Source: Pseudoxanthomonas winnipegensis (GTDB lineage Bacteria > Pseudomonadota > Gammaproteobacteria > Xanthomonadales > Xanthomonadaceae). Taken from it: 64,000 nt of DNA. Shown here one piece after another: positions 36,793-45,475 of this stretch. Where the stretch lies: NCBI RefSeq assembly GCF_004283755.1, contig NZ_SHMH01000010.1, forward strand, positions 119,768 to 183,767, written 5' to 3'. The notes under the pieces are model-generated. The model had not been told where the DNA came from, did not search any database, and saw nothing but the letters and a program-made list of their open reading frames with translations. Position numbers and translations under genes: made by a program. Each line of letters begins with the position of its first letter. The first letter of the stretch is position 1.

Positions 36793-37463
36793 GGTTTTCT
36801 CCGGATTGAGGCATCTTGGTTTGGGGGTGTTGCGGCTTTCTTCGGAGGGCGGATTCTCCGGCTTCGGAAGGGCAGCGGTCCGGCGGGCGGTGTCCGCTTT
36901 TCCCTCAATCAGGGCATCGGCGCCCTGATTCGGGCGCTCGGCTCCTGCCTCGCTCGTCGCTGCCACCGCCCGCCGGCCCGCTGCCTCGTGCGTCGGGTTA
37001 GAGGGCTTCGGTTTAAGCCCCCTCCCTTGCGCGCAGCGCAGGGGAGGGATGGGGAGGGGTTGGGGCTTTACCGGGCAAGCCACAGAAGCAAAAGCAACAG
37101 CACCCCACCCCCTCAGTCGCTAGTTCGCGACTTCGAGCTCCCCTTCGCCTGCGGCGAAAGGGAGGGGGCAGAGCGCTTGCTCGATGCCTTCGAGTTTTAA
37201 GAAGTCCTGATCTATTCGTTGCAGAGCCTCGACCCGGTCGGGCGCGCGGAGAGCGGGCCAGGATGGAACGCGGCGGCGAGTCCGCCGTAGATTGCGGACC
37301 GAGCCGAGGAGCCGCGCCTGACCGGGGCGAGACTGGTCGGCGAAGTCCGCTCACCGGCCCGCGCATGTCGTCAGCAAGCGCATGTCGCCGTACTCCGGCG
37401 AAGAAACCTCTTCTTCGAGCATGATGCGGAACAGTGGCTACAGCATCGCCAACGGATACACGC
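36793..37463. other. Gene-free spacer before the halogenase gene
   Basis: About 670 bp with the second CCCTCCC repeat pair at 37018-37167 and several GC-rich inverted repeats. No recognisable product in any frame. The halogenase/mannosidase promoter is expected near 37350-37430, but I could not define it. Confidence 0.4.
37018..37167. repeat. CCCTCCC/GGGAGGG hairpin repeat pair, copy 2
   Basis: CCCCCTCCCTTGCGCGCAGC with GCAGGGGAGGG, then CTCCCCTTCGCC with GGCGAAAGGGAGGGGGCAGA. Same order and spacing class as copy 1 at 28926-29049; the outer GGGAGGGGGCAGA block is identical. Confidence 0.6.
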
Positions 37464-38981
37464 ATGGGTGACAACCGCATCGGCAGCGTGGTGGTGGTCG
37501 GCGGCGGCAGCGCCGGCTGGATGGCCGCCGCGGCGCTGGCCACGTACCTGGGCCGGCAGGCGCGCGTGCGCCTGGTGGAATCCGAACAGATCGGCATCGT
37601 CGGCGTGGGCGAGGCCAGCGTGCCGCATATGCGCACCTTCAACGCGCAGGTGCTGGGCCTGGACGAGCGCGAGTTCGCCCAGCGCACGCAGGCCACGGCC
37701 AAGCTGGGCATCGCCTTCGAGGACTGGGGGCGGATCGGCGAGCGCTATGTGCACGGCTTCGGCACGATCGGCCAGTCCAAGGGGCCGCTGCCGTTCCACC
37801 AGTTCTGGCTCAAGCGGTTCCTGGCCGGACGCGCGCAACCGATCGGGGCGTATTCGCTGCAGACGGTGATGGCGCCGCTGGAGCGCTTCGTGCCGGGCGT
37901 GGCGAATGCGCCGGCCGGTTCGCCGCTGGCCGATATCGCCTATGCCTATCACTTCGATGCCGGGCTCTACGCGCAGTACCTGCGCCAGGTGTCCGAGGCG
38001 CGTGGCGTGGAACGCATCGAAGGCCGCATCGTGCAGGTGCACCAGCATCCCGAGACCGGTCACGTGACCTCGCTCGTGCTGGACGGTGGGCAGCAGGTGG
38101 AAGGGGAGCTGTTCGTCGATTGTTCGGGCTTCGTCGGCCTGTTGATCGAGCAGACCCTGCAGGCCGGCTACATCGACTGGTCGCAGTGGCTGCGCTGCGA
38201 CCGCGCGCTGGCCGTGCCGTGTGAGCGCAGTGGGCCGATCGCGCCATACACGCGCGCCACCGCGCGCGGCGCCGGCTGGCAGTGGCGCATCCCGCTGCAG
38301 CACCGCACCGGCAACGGCTACGTGTATTCCAGCGCCTATGTGGACGACGACCAGGCCGCCGCCACGCTGCTGGGGCATCTGGATGGCGCGCCGCAGGGAC
38401 AGCCGCGCCAGCTGCGCTTCACGACCGGCATGCGCCGCAGGTTCTGGCAGGGCAATGTGGTGGCGCTGGGGCTGGCGGCCGGCTTCCTGGAGCCGCTGGA
38501 ATCGACCAGCCTGTACCTGGCCCAGTCCGGCATCAGCCGGCTGCTGGCCTTGTTCCCCACGCGCGACTTCGACCCGCCGCTGGCGCAGCGCTACAACCGC
38601 GAGTCGGCGTTCGAGTACGAACGCGTGCGCGATTTTTTGATCCTGCACTACCACGCCACCACGCGCGAGGACACGCCGTTCTGGCGCGACTGCCGGACGA
38701 TGCAGGTCCCGGAGAGCCTGCGCGAGGCGATGGAGCTGTTCGCCGCCGACGGGCGCTACTTCCGCAACGGCGAGGATTTCTTCGCGCTGCCCAGCTGGGT
38801 GCAGGTGATGCTGGGGCAGGGCGTCGTGCCGCGTGGCTACCATCCGATCGTGGACGACATGCCGCAGGAGGCGCTGGCCCGCTACGTCGAAGGCACGCGC
38901 GAGCGTTTGGCCGAAGCGGTGGCGGCGATGCCGACCCACCAGCAGTTCTTGGATCGTTACTGGAAGGCGGAAGCACCATGA
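37464..38981 (+). CDS. Flavin-dependent tryptophan-halogenase family protein
   Basis: 505 residues from ATG 37464; a GTG at 37434 would add ten. FAD motif VVVGGGSAGWMAA is at residues 9-21. The halogenase signature WQWRIP is at 272-277. Lys80 in AKLGIAFEDW, Glu346 and Ser347 in GFLEPLESTS correspond to the catalytic Lys79/Glu346/Ser347 of PrnA, so the chlorination machinery looks intact. Homologues beside TonB receptors and glycosidases are common in Xanthomonas and relatives, with unknown substrate. No flavin reductase partner is in the window. Its stop overlaps the beta-mannosidase start (ATGA). Confidence 0.88.
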   Translation: MGDNRIGSVVVVGGGSAGWMAAAALATYLGRQARVRLVESEQIGIVGVGEASVPHMRTFNAQVLGLDEREFAQRTQATAKLGIAFEDWGRIGERYVHGFGTIGQSKGPLPFHQFWLKRFLAGRAQPIGAYSLQTVMAPLERFVPGVANAPAGSPLADIAYAYHFDAGLYAQYLRQVSEARGVERIEGRIVQVHQHPETGHVTSLVLDGGQQVEGELFVDCSGFVGLLIEQTLQAGYIDWSQWLRCDRALAVPCERSGPIAPYTRATARGAGWQWRIPLQHRTGNGYVYSSAYVDDDQAAATLLGHLDGAPQGQPRQLRFTTGMRRRFWQGNVVALGLAAGFLEPLESTSLYLAQSGISRLLALFPTRDFDPPLAQRYNRESAFEYERVRDFLILHYHATTREDTPFWRDCRTMQVPESLREAMELFAADGRYFRNGEDFFALPSWVQVMLGQGVVPRGYHPIVDDMPQEALARYVEGTRERLAEAVAAMPTHQQFLDRYWKAEAP

Positions 38982-41665
38982 TCGAACGTGTGATGGCGAG
39001 CGCCCGGCCCGGGCTGCGGTGGTCGCGTGCCTGGCTGGCCGTGTTGCTGTGGCTGGTCGTCGCGCCCCTGCAGGCCATGAACGTGCAGGACCTGGGCGCC
39101 ACGGGCCACTGGCAGCTGCGCCTGTTGCCTGGCAGCGCGCAGGCCGCGGCGCATCCCCGGTTCACCGCGTGGCAGGCGGCGCAGGTGCCGGGCACGGTGC
39201 ATACCGATCTGTTCGAGGCCGGCCTGATCGCCGACCCGTATGTCGGCGCGCCGGAGGCCGGGCTGCAGTGGATCGGCCTGGGCGACTGGGAGTACCGCCT
39301 GGTGTTTGACGCCGATGCGGTCGCGCGCCAGGCCGCGCACACCGAGCTGGTGTTCGACGGGCTGGACACCTTCGCCGAGGTGACGCTCAACGGCACGCGC
39401 GTGCTGCAGGCCGACAACGCCTTCCGCCAGTGGCGAGTGCCGGTCACCGGCCGGCTGCGCGCCACCGGCAACGAGCTGCGCGTGGTGCTGCGCTCGCCGA
39501 TCGCCACGCTGCTGCCCAAGGTGCAGGCGATGCCGGTCAAGATCGCCGGCAACTATCCCTCGCCCTACGGCGATGAGCCGCGCGATGCGATGACGGCCAA
39601 CTTCGTGCGCAAGCCCGGTTACCACTACGGTTGGGACTGGGGTCCGCGCTATGTCACCGCCGGCGTGTGGCAGCCGGTGCGGCTGGAGAGCTGGGACACG
39701 CTGCGGGTGGCCGACCTGCACCTGCGCCAGGACCAGGTCACCGAGCAGGTCGCCAGGCTCACCGCGCAGGCCACGCTGGAGGTGCAGCGCGCCGGCGACT
39801 ACCAGGCGAGGCTGTGGCAGACCGCGCCGGACGGCACGCGCACGCTGGCCGCGCAGCAGCGCGTCGCGCTGGCGGCAGGCCAGGCGCAGCTCGCCCTGCC
39901 GGTGCAGGTGGCGCGGCCGGCGCGCTGGTACCCGGCCGGCTACGGCGCGCAGCCGCTGTACCGCTATACGTTCGAGCTGCTCGATGACCAGGGCCATGGC
40001 GTGGCGCAGGTCACGCGCCGCATCGGCCTGCGCAGCGTCGAGCTGCGCCGCGAGGCCGACGCCGGCGGCCGCAGCTTCGAATTCGTGATCAACGGCATCC
40101 CGGTGTTCGCCAAGGGCGCCAACGTCATTCCCTTCGACATGTTCGTGCCCAGGGTGACGCATGCGCAGCTGCGGCGCGTGCTGCAGTCGGCGGTGGACGC
40201 CAACATGAACATGGTCCGCAACTGGGGCGGCGGTTACTACGAGAGCGACGATTTCTTCGACATCGCCGACGAGCTGGGCCTGCTGGTGTGGCAGGACTTC
40301 ATGTTCGGCGGCGGCATGCAGCCGGCCTACGATCCGGCGTTCCGCGCCAACGTGGTCGAGGAGGCACGCCAGCAGGTGATCCGCCTGCGCAACCATCCCT
40401 CGCTGGTGCTGTGGTGCGGCAACAACGAGGAGGAGACCGCGTGGAAGTCCTGGGGCCAGGGCAAGACGCTGAAGGAGGCCGATCCGGCCTTCGCCCAGCG
40501 CGTCTGGGAGGGCTATGTGCAGCTGTTCGGCACCGACCTGCGCGAGGTGGTGGCGCGCGAAGGCGGCGGCATCGCCTACTGGGCCAGCTCGCCCAGCGAC
40601 GACCTGGCCGAGCAGGCCAACATCCCCTCCAGCGGCGACATGCACTACTGGGAGGTGTGGGGCAACCCGGCCCGGCCGCCGACCGCCTATCTCGACATCA
40701 CCCCGCGCTTCATGTCCGAGTACGGGCTGCAGGCCTGGCCTGCGCTGCGCACCATCGACGCGTTCGCCACCAAGGCCGAGCAGGGGGTCGACACGCCGGT
40801 GATCCGCGCGCACCAGAAGTTCATGGCCGGCGAGGGCAATACCCGCCTGCTGCACTACATCGCGATGGAGTTCGGCCAGCCGCGCGACTTCCCCAGCTTC
40901 GTCCAGGCCAGCCAGGCCATGCAGGCCGAGGGCATCGCGTTGGCCGCGCTGCATCACCGCGCCAGCCGGCCGTACACGATGGGTTCGCTGTACTGGCAGC
41001 TCAACGATGTCTGGCCGGGCGCGTCGTGGTCCTCGGTCGACTGGTTCGGGCGCTGGAAGGCACTGCAGTTCCAGGCGCGACGCTTCTTCGCACCGGTCAC
41101 GGTGGCGGCGCTGCGCGCGCAGGGCGAGACCGAAGTGAGCGTGATCTCCGACCGCACCACGCCGCGCACCGGCACCTTGCGCCTGCGGGTGATGGATCTG
41201 GACGGCAAGGTGCTGCGCGAGGAGCGCCGCACGCTGACGCTGGCGCCGCTGTCGGCCACACAGGTGGCCCGCTACAGCGACGCGCAGCTGCTGGGGCGGG
41301 CCGATCCGGCGCGCACGGTGGCGGTGTTCGAACTGCAGGTGGCCGGCGAACCGGACGCGCGCCAGGTGGTGTACTTCAAGCCGGCCTATGCGCTGGCCTG
41401 GTCGCGGGCGAAGGTGCAGGCGCGCTGGATGCAGGACGATACCGGCCTGCGGCTGGAGCTATCCTCGCCGCAGCTGGCGCGCATGGCCTGGATCGACTTC
41501 GGCGCGCTGGATGCGCAGGTCTCGGACAACGCGCTGACCCTGCTGCCGGGCGAGCCGGTGGAGGTACGGGTCGCTTCCAGCGTGGACCCTGCTGCGCTCA
41601 AGGCGGCGCTGCGCGTGAGCAGCGTCGCCGATGTGGTGGGGCCGGCGCCGGCGAGCCCGAACTGA
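38978..41665 (+). CDS. GH2 family beta-mannosidase, exported
   Basis: 895 residues. A signal peptide runs to PLQAMN near residue 33. An N-terminal sugar-binding jelly roll follows (GLDTFAEVTLNGTRVLQADN), then an Ig-like domain and a TIM barrel with WCGNNEEETAW carrying the acid/base Glu and MSEYGLQAWP carrying the nucleophile Glu. NWGGGYYESDDFFDIADELG is typical of beta-mannosidases. It removes the beta-mannose at N-glycan cores or from mannan. The start codon overlaps the halogenase stop by 4 nt. Together with GH92 it gives alpha- and beta-mannoside cleavage, as in the N-glycan cluster described for X. campestris. Confidence 0.94.
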   Translation: MIERVMASARPGLRWSRAWLAVLLWLVVAPLQAMNVQDLGATGHWQLRLLPGSAQAAAHPRFTAWQAAQVPGTVHTDLFEAGLIADPYVGAPEAGLQWIGLGDWEYRLVFDADAVARQAAHTELVFDGLDTFAEVTLNGTRVLQADNAFRQWRVPVTGRLRATGNELRVVLRSPIATLLPKVQAMPVKIAGNYPSPYGDEPRDAMTANFVRKPGYHYGWDWGPRYVTAGVWQPVRLESWDTLRVADLHLRQDQVTEQVARLTAQATLEVQRAGDYQARLWQTAPDGTRTLAAQQRVALAAGQAQLALPVQVARPARWYPAGYGAQPLYRYTFELLDDQGHGVAQVTRRIGLRSVELRREADAGGRSFEFVINGIPVFAKGANVIPFDMFVPRVTHAQLRRVLQSAVDANMNMVRNWGGGYYESDDFFDIADELGLLVWQDFMFGGGMQPAYDPAFRANVVEEARQQVIRLRNHPSLVLWCGNNEEETAWKSWGQGKTLKEADPAFAQRVWEGYVQLFGTDLREVVAREGGGIAYWASSPSDDLAEQANIPSSGDMHYWEVWGNPARPPTAYLDITPRFMSEYGLQAWPALRTIDAFATKAEQGVDTPVIRAHQKFMAGEGNTRLLHYIAMEFGQPRDFPSFVQASQAMQAEGIALAALHHRASRPYTMGSLYWQLNDVWPGASWSSVDWFGRWKALQFQARRFFAPVTVAALRAQGETEVSVISDRTTPRTGTLRLRVMDLDGKVLREERRTLTLAPLSATQVARYSDAQLLGRADPARTVAVFELQVAGEPDARQVVYFKPAYALAWSRAKVQARWMQDDTGLRLELSSPQLARMAWIDFGALDAQVSDNALTLLPGEPVEVRVASSVDPAALKAALRVSSVADVVGPAPASPN

Positions 41666-41687
41666 TCGGCTCAGTGGGCTCCTCCCT

Positions 41688-41761
41688 GTAGAGCGGAGCT
41701 TGCTCCGCTGGGGCCTTTCCCACGAACTGAACGAAGAGCAGCGGAGCAACCTCCGCTCTAC
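41688..41761. repeat. REP-like inverted repeat, copy D
   Basis: Arms GTAGAGCGGAGCTTGCTCCG and CGGAGCAACCTCCGCTCTAC, 22 bp after the beta-mannosidase stop, between convergent genes. One arm has a single change relative to B and C. Confidence 0.9.
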
Positions 41762-41794
41762 AGGCAGGCTGCTGCGAGACCTTGCTTCTATGCA

Positions 41795-42724
41795 TCAAGG
41801 CGCATGCAGCCGGTTATAGGACACATCCAGCCAGGCGGGCTTCTCGGCGTACATCTCGCGGATCAGGCGCTTGAGCAGGCCGATCAGCGCCTCGTCCTCG
41901 TGGTGGCGGTAGCTGAGGATGATGGGCGAGGTCGCGCGTTCGTCGTCGACCAGCCGGTAGTGCAGGTCCGAGCGCTGCAACCGCGCCGAGGCGGGGATCA
42001 GGCAGATGCCGGTCTCGGCCGCGACCAGGCCCAGGGCGGTCTGCAGCTCGCGCACCTCCTGCACCTCGGGCGGGCGCACGCCGTGGTCGCGCAGCAGCGA
42101 GAGCACGTGGTCGGCGAAGCTGGGGCGCGGATCGCTGGGGTAGACGATCAGCTTCTGCCCCTTCAGCTCGGCCGGCGACAGCGGCGCGTCGTCGCCGGCC
42201 AGGGGAAAGGCGGGCGGGATCGCCACCACCAGCCGCTCCTCGCGCAGCACCAGGCGCTCGACGCTGGTGTCGCTGGTGCGCAGGCGGCCGAAGCCGATGT
42301 CGATGCGGCCGCTCTTGAGCGCCTCGACCTGCTGGCCGGACATCAGTTCCACCAGCCGCACGTCGGTGTCGGGCAGCGCCTGGCGCAGCCGGCGCACCAC
42401 GGTGGGCAGGCCGCCGTAGAGGGTGGAGGCGACGAAGCCGATGTTGATCACCCGGCGCTGGCCATGGCCGACGCGGCGCGCGGCGTCCTTCATCTGTTCC
42501 ACGCGGCCCAGCACCTGCTGGGCCTCCTCGTAGAACAGCCGGCCGGCGTCGGTGAGGCGGATGGGGCGGCTGCTGCGCACGATCAGGGTCACGCCCAGGT
42601 CCTCTTCCAGCTGCTGGATCTGGCGGCTCAGCGGCGGCTGGGCGATATGCAGCAGTTCGGCGGCGCGGGTGAAGTTGCGCTCGCGGGCGACGGTGACGAA
42701 GTACTTGAGCTGGCGCAGGTCCAT
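41795..42724 (-). CDS. LysR-type regulator of the catechol/benzoate cluster (CatR/BenM-like)
   Basis: 309 residues from ATG 42724 (MDLRQLKYF); ATG 42730 would add two. HTH NFTRAAELLHIAQPPLSRQIQQLE is at residues 17-40, including the QPPLSRQI core shared by CatR, CatM and BenM. The C-terminal effector domain has INIGFVASTLYGGLPTVVRRLR. It is divergent from catB, and an exact ATAC-N7-GTAT site lies between them. It should activate the cluster with cis,cis-muconate and possibly benzoate as inducers. Confidence 0.9.
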   Translation of the reverse strand: MDLRQLKYFVTVARERNFTRAAELLHIAQPPLSRQIQQLEEDLGVTLIVRSSRPIRLTDAGRLFYEEAQQVLGRVEQMKDAARRVGHGQRRVINIGFVASTLYGGLPTVVRRLRQALPDTDVRLVELMSGQQVEALKSGRIDIGFGRLRTSDTSVERLVLREERLVVAIPPAFPLAGDDAPLSPAELKGQKLIVYPSDPRPSFADHVLSLLRDHGVRPPEVQEVRELQTALGLVAAETGICLIPASARLQRSDLHYRLVDDERATSPIILSYRHHEDEALIGLLKRLIREMYAEKPAWLDVSYNRLHAP

Positions 42725-42809
42725 GGGCATTCGACCAAAGTTTGGCCATGACGAAAAGGTAATGATGCGGCGCAATAAAGCAGAAGAATCGCCGCTCTAG
42801 GTCTAGATC

Positions 42810-42824
42810 ATACCTTCAGGGTAT
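42810..42824. promoter_or_regulatory. LysR binding site upstream of catB
   Basis: ATACCTTCAGGGTAT is an exact ATAC-N7-GTAT dyad, the consensus for CatM/BenM-class activators, inside a longer dyad (GATC flanks). It lies 58 bp before catB and 85 bp before the regulator start codon, suited to activate one and repress the other. I found no second copy before benA, so the whole cluster is probably one transcript. Confidence 0.82.
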
Positions 42825-42882
42825 CGATCCAGATCAAACATGTCTTGGACGCGGCGCGCTGTCGGTCCCAAGAATCCACCCC

Positions 42883-44067
42883 ATGGAACCGCGCACCCTG
42901 TCCCCCGTCCCCACCTCCGCCGCGACGATCGAGCGGGTGGAGACGCTGTTGATCGATCTGCCCACCATCCGCCCGCACCGCCTGTCGGTGGCCACCATGA
43001 GCGGCCAGACGCTGATGCTGGTGCGCCTGCACTGCAGCGACGGCGTGGTCGGGCTGGGCGAGGGCACCACCATCGCCGGCCTGGCCTATGGCGCCGAGAG
43101 CCCCGAAGGCATGAAGCTGGCCATCGACACCTATGTCACGCCGGTCCTGCTGGGCAGCGATGCGCGCCGCGTGCAGGCGCTGATGGCGCGCGTGGGCAAG
43201 CTGGTCAAGGGCAACCACTTCGCCAAGTGCGCCGTCGAGACCGCGCTGCTGGATGCGCAGGGCAAGCGCGTGGGCCTGCCGCTGTCCGAGCTGCTGGGCG
43301 GACGCGTGCGCGACCGCCTGGGCGTGGCCTGGACGCTGGCCTCGGGCGACACTGCCCGGGACATCGCCGAGGCCGAGGCGATGCTGGCCGCGCGCCGGCA
43401 CAACGTGTTCAAGCTCAAGATCGGGCGCAAGCCGGTGGCCGAGGACGTGGCGCACGTGGCCGCGATCAAGCGCGCGCTGGGCGATGCCGCCAGCGTGCGC
43501 GTGGACGTCAACATGGCCTGGAGCGAGACCGAGGCGGTGCGCGCGCTGCCGGCGCTGGCCGATGCCGGCTGCGAGCTGGTCGAACAGCCGGTGGCCTCGG
43601 CCGCGGCCCTGACCCGGCTGATGCGCCGCTTCCCCATCGCGCTGATGGCCGACGAGGTGCTGACCGGCCCGGACAGCGCGTTCGAACTGGCCAGGGTGGG
43701 CGGTGCGGACGTGTTCGCGGTCAAGACCGAGCAGTCCGGCGGCCTGCTCGCCGCGCAGAAGGTCGGCGCCATCGCCGATGCGGCCGGCATCGAGCTCTAC
43801 GGCGGCACCATGCTCGAAGGTGGCGTGGGCACGATCGCCGCCGCGCATGTGTTCGCCACCTTCCCGCGCCTGCAATGGGGCACCGAGCTGTTCGGGCCGC
43901 TGCTGCTGACCGAGGAGATCCTGGCCGCGCCGCTGGTCTACCGCGACTTCCATCTGGAGGTGCCCAGCGCGCCGGGCTTGGGGATCGCCCTGGACGAGGA
44001 GCGCATCGCCGCCTTCCGCCGCGACCGCAGCCGCACCACGGTCGCGCCCACCGGTACGGAGGGCTGA
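42883..44067 (+). CDS. catB: Muconate cycloisomerase CatB
   Basis: 394 residues of the enolase superfamily. It converts cis,cis-muconate to (+)-muconolactone in the catechol ortho-cleavage pathway. Lys in FKLKIGRKPV (the KxK motif), metal ligands Asp in VRVDVNMAWS, Glu in CELVEQPV and Asp in ALMADEVL, and the second base Lys in FAVKTEQSGG are all visible. An N-terminal extension of about 15 residues precedes the usual IERVETLLIDLPTIRPH. First gene of the cluster, 3 bp before catC. Confidence 0.95.
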   Translation: MEPRTLSPVPTSAATIERVETLLIDLPTIRPHRLSVATMSGQTLMLVRLHCSDGVVGLGEGTTIAGLAYGAESPEGMKLAIDTYVTPVLLGSDARRVQALMARVGKLVKGNHFAKCAVETALLDAQGKRVGLPLSELLGGRVRDRLGVAWTLASGDTARDIAEAEAMLAARRHNVFKLKIGRKPVAEDVAHVAAIKRALGDAASVRVDVNMAWSETEAVRALPALADAGCELVEQPVASAAALTRLMRRFPIALMADEVLTGPDSAFELARVGGADVFAVKTEQSGGLLAAQKVGAIADAAGIELYGGTMLEGGVGTIAAAHVFATFPRLQWGTELFGPLLLTEEILAAPLVYRDFHLEVPSAPGLGIALDEERIAAFRRDRSRTTVAPTGTEG

Positions 44068-44070
44068 GCC

Positions 44071-44361
44071 ATGCTCTTCCACGTACGCATGGACGTGAAG
44101 CTGCCGCTGGACATGGATCCGGCCCGCGCGACCGAGCTCAAGGCCACCGAGAAGGCGCGCTTCCAGGAGCTGCAGCGCAGCGGCCAGTGGCGCCATATCT
44201 GGCGCATCGTCGGCCAGTACTCGAACGTGTCGATCTTCGACGTGGACAGCCCGGCGCAGCTGCACGAGCTGCTGCTGTCGCTGCCGCTGTTCCCCTACAT
44301 GGACATCGCGGTGATGCCGCTGTGCCGCCATCCGTCCTCGCTGCACGAGGACGACCGCTAG
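44071..44361 (+). CDS. catC: Muconolactone delta-isomerase CatC
   Basis: 96 residues, the standard length. It isomerises muconolactone to 3-oxoadipate enol-lactone. MLFHVRMDVKLPLDM at the N-terminus, WRHIWRIVGQYSNVSIFDV in the middle and LFPYMDIAVMPLCRHPS at the C-terminus are family blocks. It follows catB by 3 bp, so co-translated. Confidence 0.97.
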   Translation: MLFHVRMDVKLPLDMDPARATELKATEKARFQELQRSGQWRHIWRIVGQYSNVSIFDVDSPAQLHELLLSLPLFPYMDIAVMPLCRHPSSLHEDDR

Positions 44362-44437
44362 AGATTTCGCATTCCCGCGTGCGCTCCCTGGGAGGGAACG
44401 TCACAAGGCAGCCTTCGCCACCAAGAGGAGACATCGC

Positions 44438-45367
44438 ATGAGCGTCAGCATCTTCGCCAGCCAGGACGTGCAGGATTTCCTGCGCACCGTGGCCAATCTG
44501 GACGGCCAGGACGGCGATGCCCGGACCAAGCAGGTCCTGCACCGCATCCTGTCGGACCTGTTCAAGGCCATCGAGGACCTGGACCTGACCCCGGACGAGA
44601 TCTGGGCCGGCATCAACTATCTCAACAAGCTCGGCCAGGACAACGAGGCGGCGCTGCTGGCCGCCGGCATCGGCCTGGAGCACTACATCGACATGCGCTT
44701 GGACGAGGAGGATCGCCTGGCCGGGATCAACGGCGGAACGCCGCGCACGATCGAGGGCCCGCTGTACGTGGCCGGCGCCCCGGTCACCGTGCGCAGCGCG
44801 CGCATCGACCGCGATCCCGATCCGGACGCCGGCCCGCTGCGCATCCACGGCGTGGTGCGCGGCCAGGACGGCGCGCCGCTGGCCGGGGCGCTGGTGGAAT
44901 GCTGGCATGCCAATTCCAAGGGCTTCTATTCGCACTTCGACCCGACCGGGGCGCAGACCGAGTTCAACCTGCGCGGCACGGTCAAGACCGGGCCGGACGG
45001 GCGCTACGAGTTCCTGACCCGCATGCCGGTGGGCTATGGCTGCCCGCCGCAGGGCGCCACCCAGCAGCTGCTCAACCGTCTGGCGCGGCATGGCAACCGT
45101 CCCGCGCACGTGCACTTCTTCGTCAGCGGCGACGACCACCGCAGGCTGACCACGCAGTTCAACATCGACGGCGATCCGCTGCTGTGGGACGACTTCGCCT
45201 TCGCCACGCGCGATGGCCTGGTGCCGCCGGTGAAGACCGGCGAGGGCGGCAAGGCGCTGGGCTTCGAGGCCGAGACCTACCAGGACATCGAGTTCGACTT
45301 CGACCTGCTGCCGCTGGAAGCGGGCAAGGACGTCCAGGCCGTCCACCGGCTGCGCGCCGCCGCCTGA
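44438..45367 (+). CDS. catA: Catechol 1,2-dioxygenase CatA
   Basis: 309 residues. Intradiol dioxygenase, cleaving catechol to cis,cis-muconate with non-haem Fe(III). The helical N-terminal dimerisation domain is followed by the beta-sandwich with PLYVAGAPV (Tyr ligand), GYGCPPQGATQQLL (second Tyr) and RPAHVHFFVSGDDH (two His ligands). Strong Shine-Dalgarno AGAGGAGAC. catD (enol-lactone hydrolase) and the later beta-ketoadipate genes are not in this window. Confidence 0.96.
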   Translation: MSVSIFASQDVQDFLRTVANLDGQDGDARTKQVLHRILSDLFKAIEDLDLTPDEIWAGINYLNKLGQDNEAALLAAGIGLEHYIDMRLDEEDRLAGINGGTPRTIEGPLYVAGAPVTVRSARIDRDPDPDAGPLRIHGVVRGQDGAPLAGALVECWHANSKGFYSHFDPTGAQTEFNLRGTVKTGPDGRYEFLTRMPVGYGCPPQGATQQLLNRLARHGNRPAHVHFFVSGDDHRRLTTQFNIDGDPLLWDDFAFATRDGLVPPVKTGEGGKALGFEAETYQDIEFDFDLLPLEAGKDVQAVHRLRAAA

Positions 45368-45475
45368 GCACCACCCGCGGGCGCCGCCGGACGCGCCGCC
45401 CGCGCGCCTTTCAAGCCTTCGGCCCCGCGCGCATGCGCGCGGCGCCCTTGCCATCCTCGAACGGGAGGACCCTGC

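Noticed and set aside
38957..40957. 666-codon minus-strand frame opposite the beta-mannosidase
   Set aside because: Shadow frame; the plus-strand gene has both catalytic glutamates and a signal peptide.
20295..41761. CRISPR array
   Set aside because: The repeated palindromes are kilobases apart at gene ends, with no regular spacers and no cas genes.
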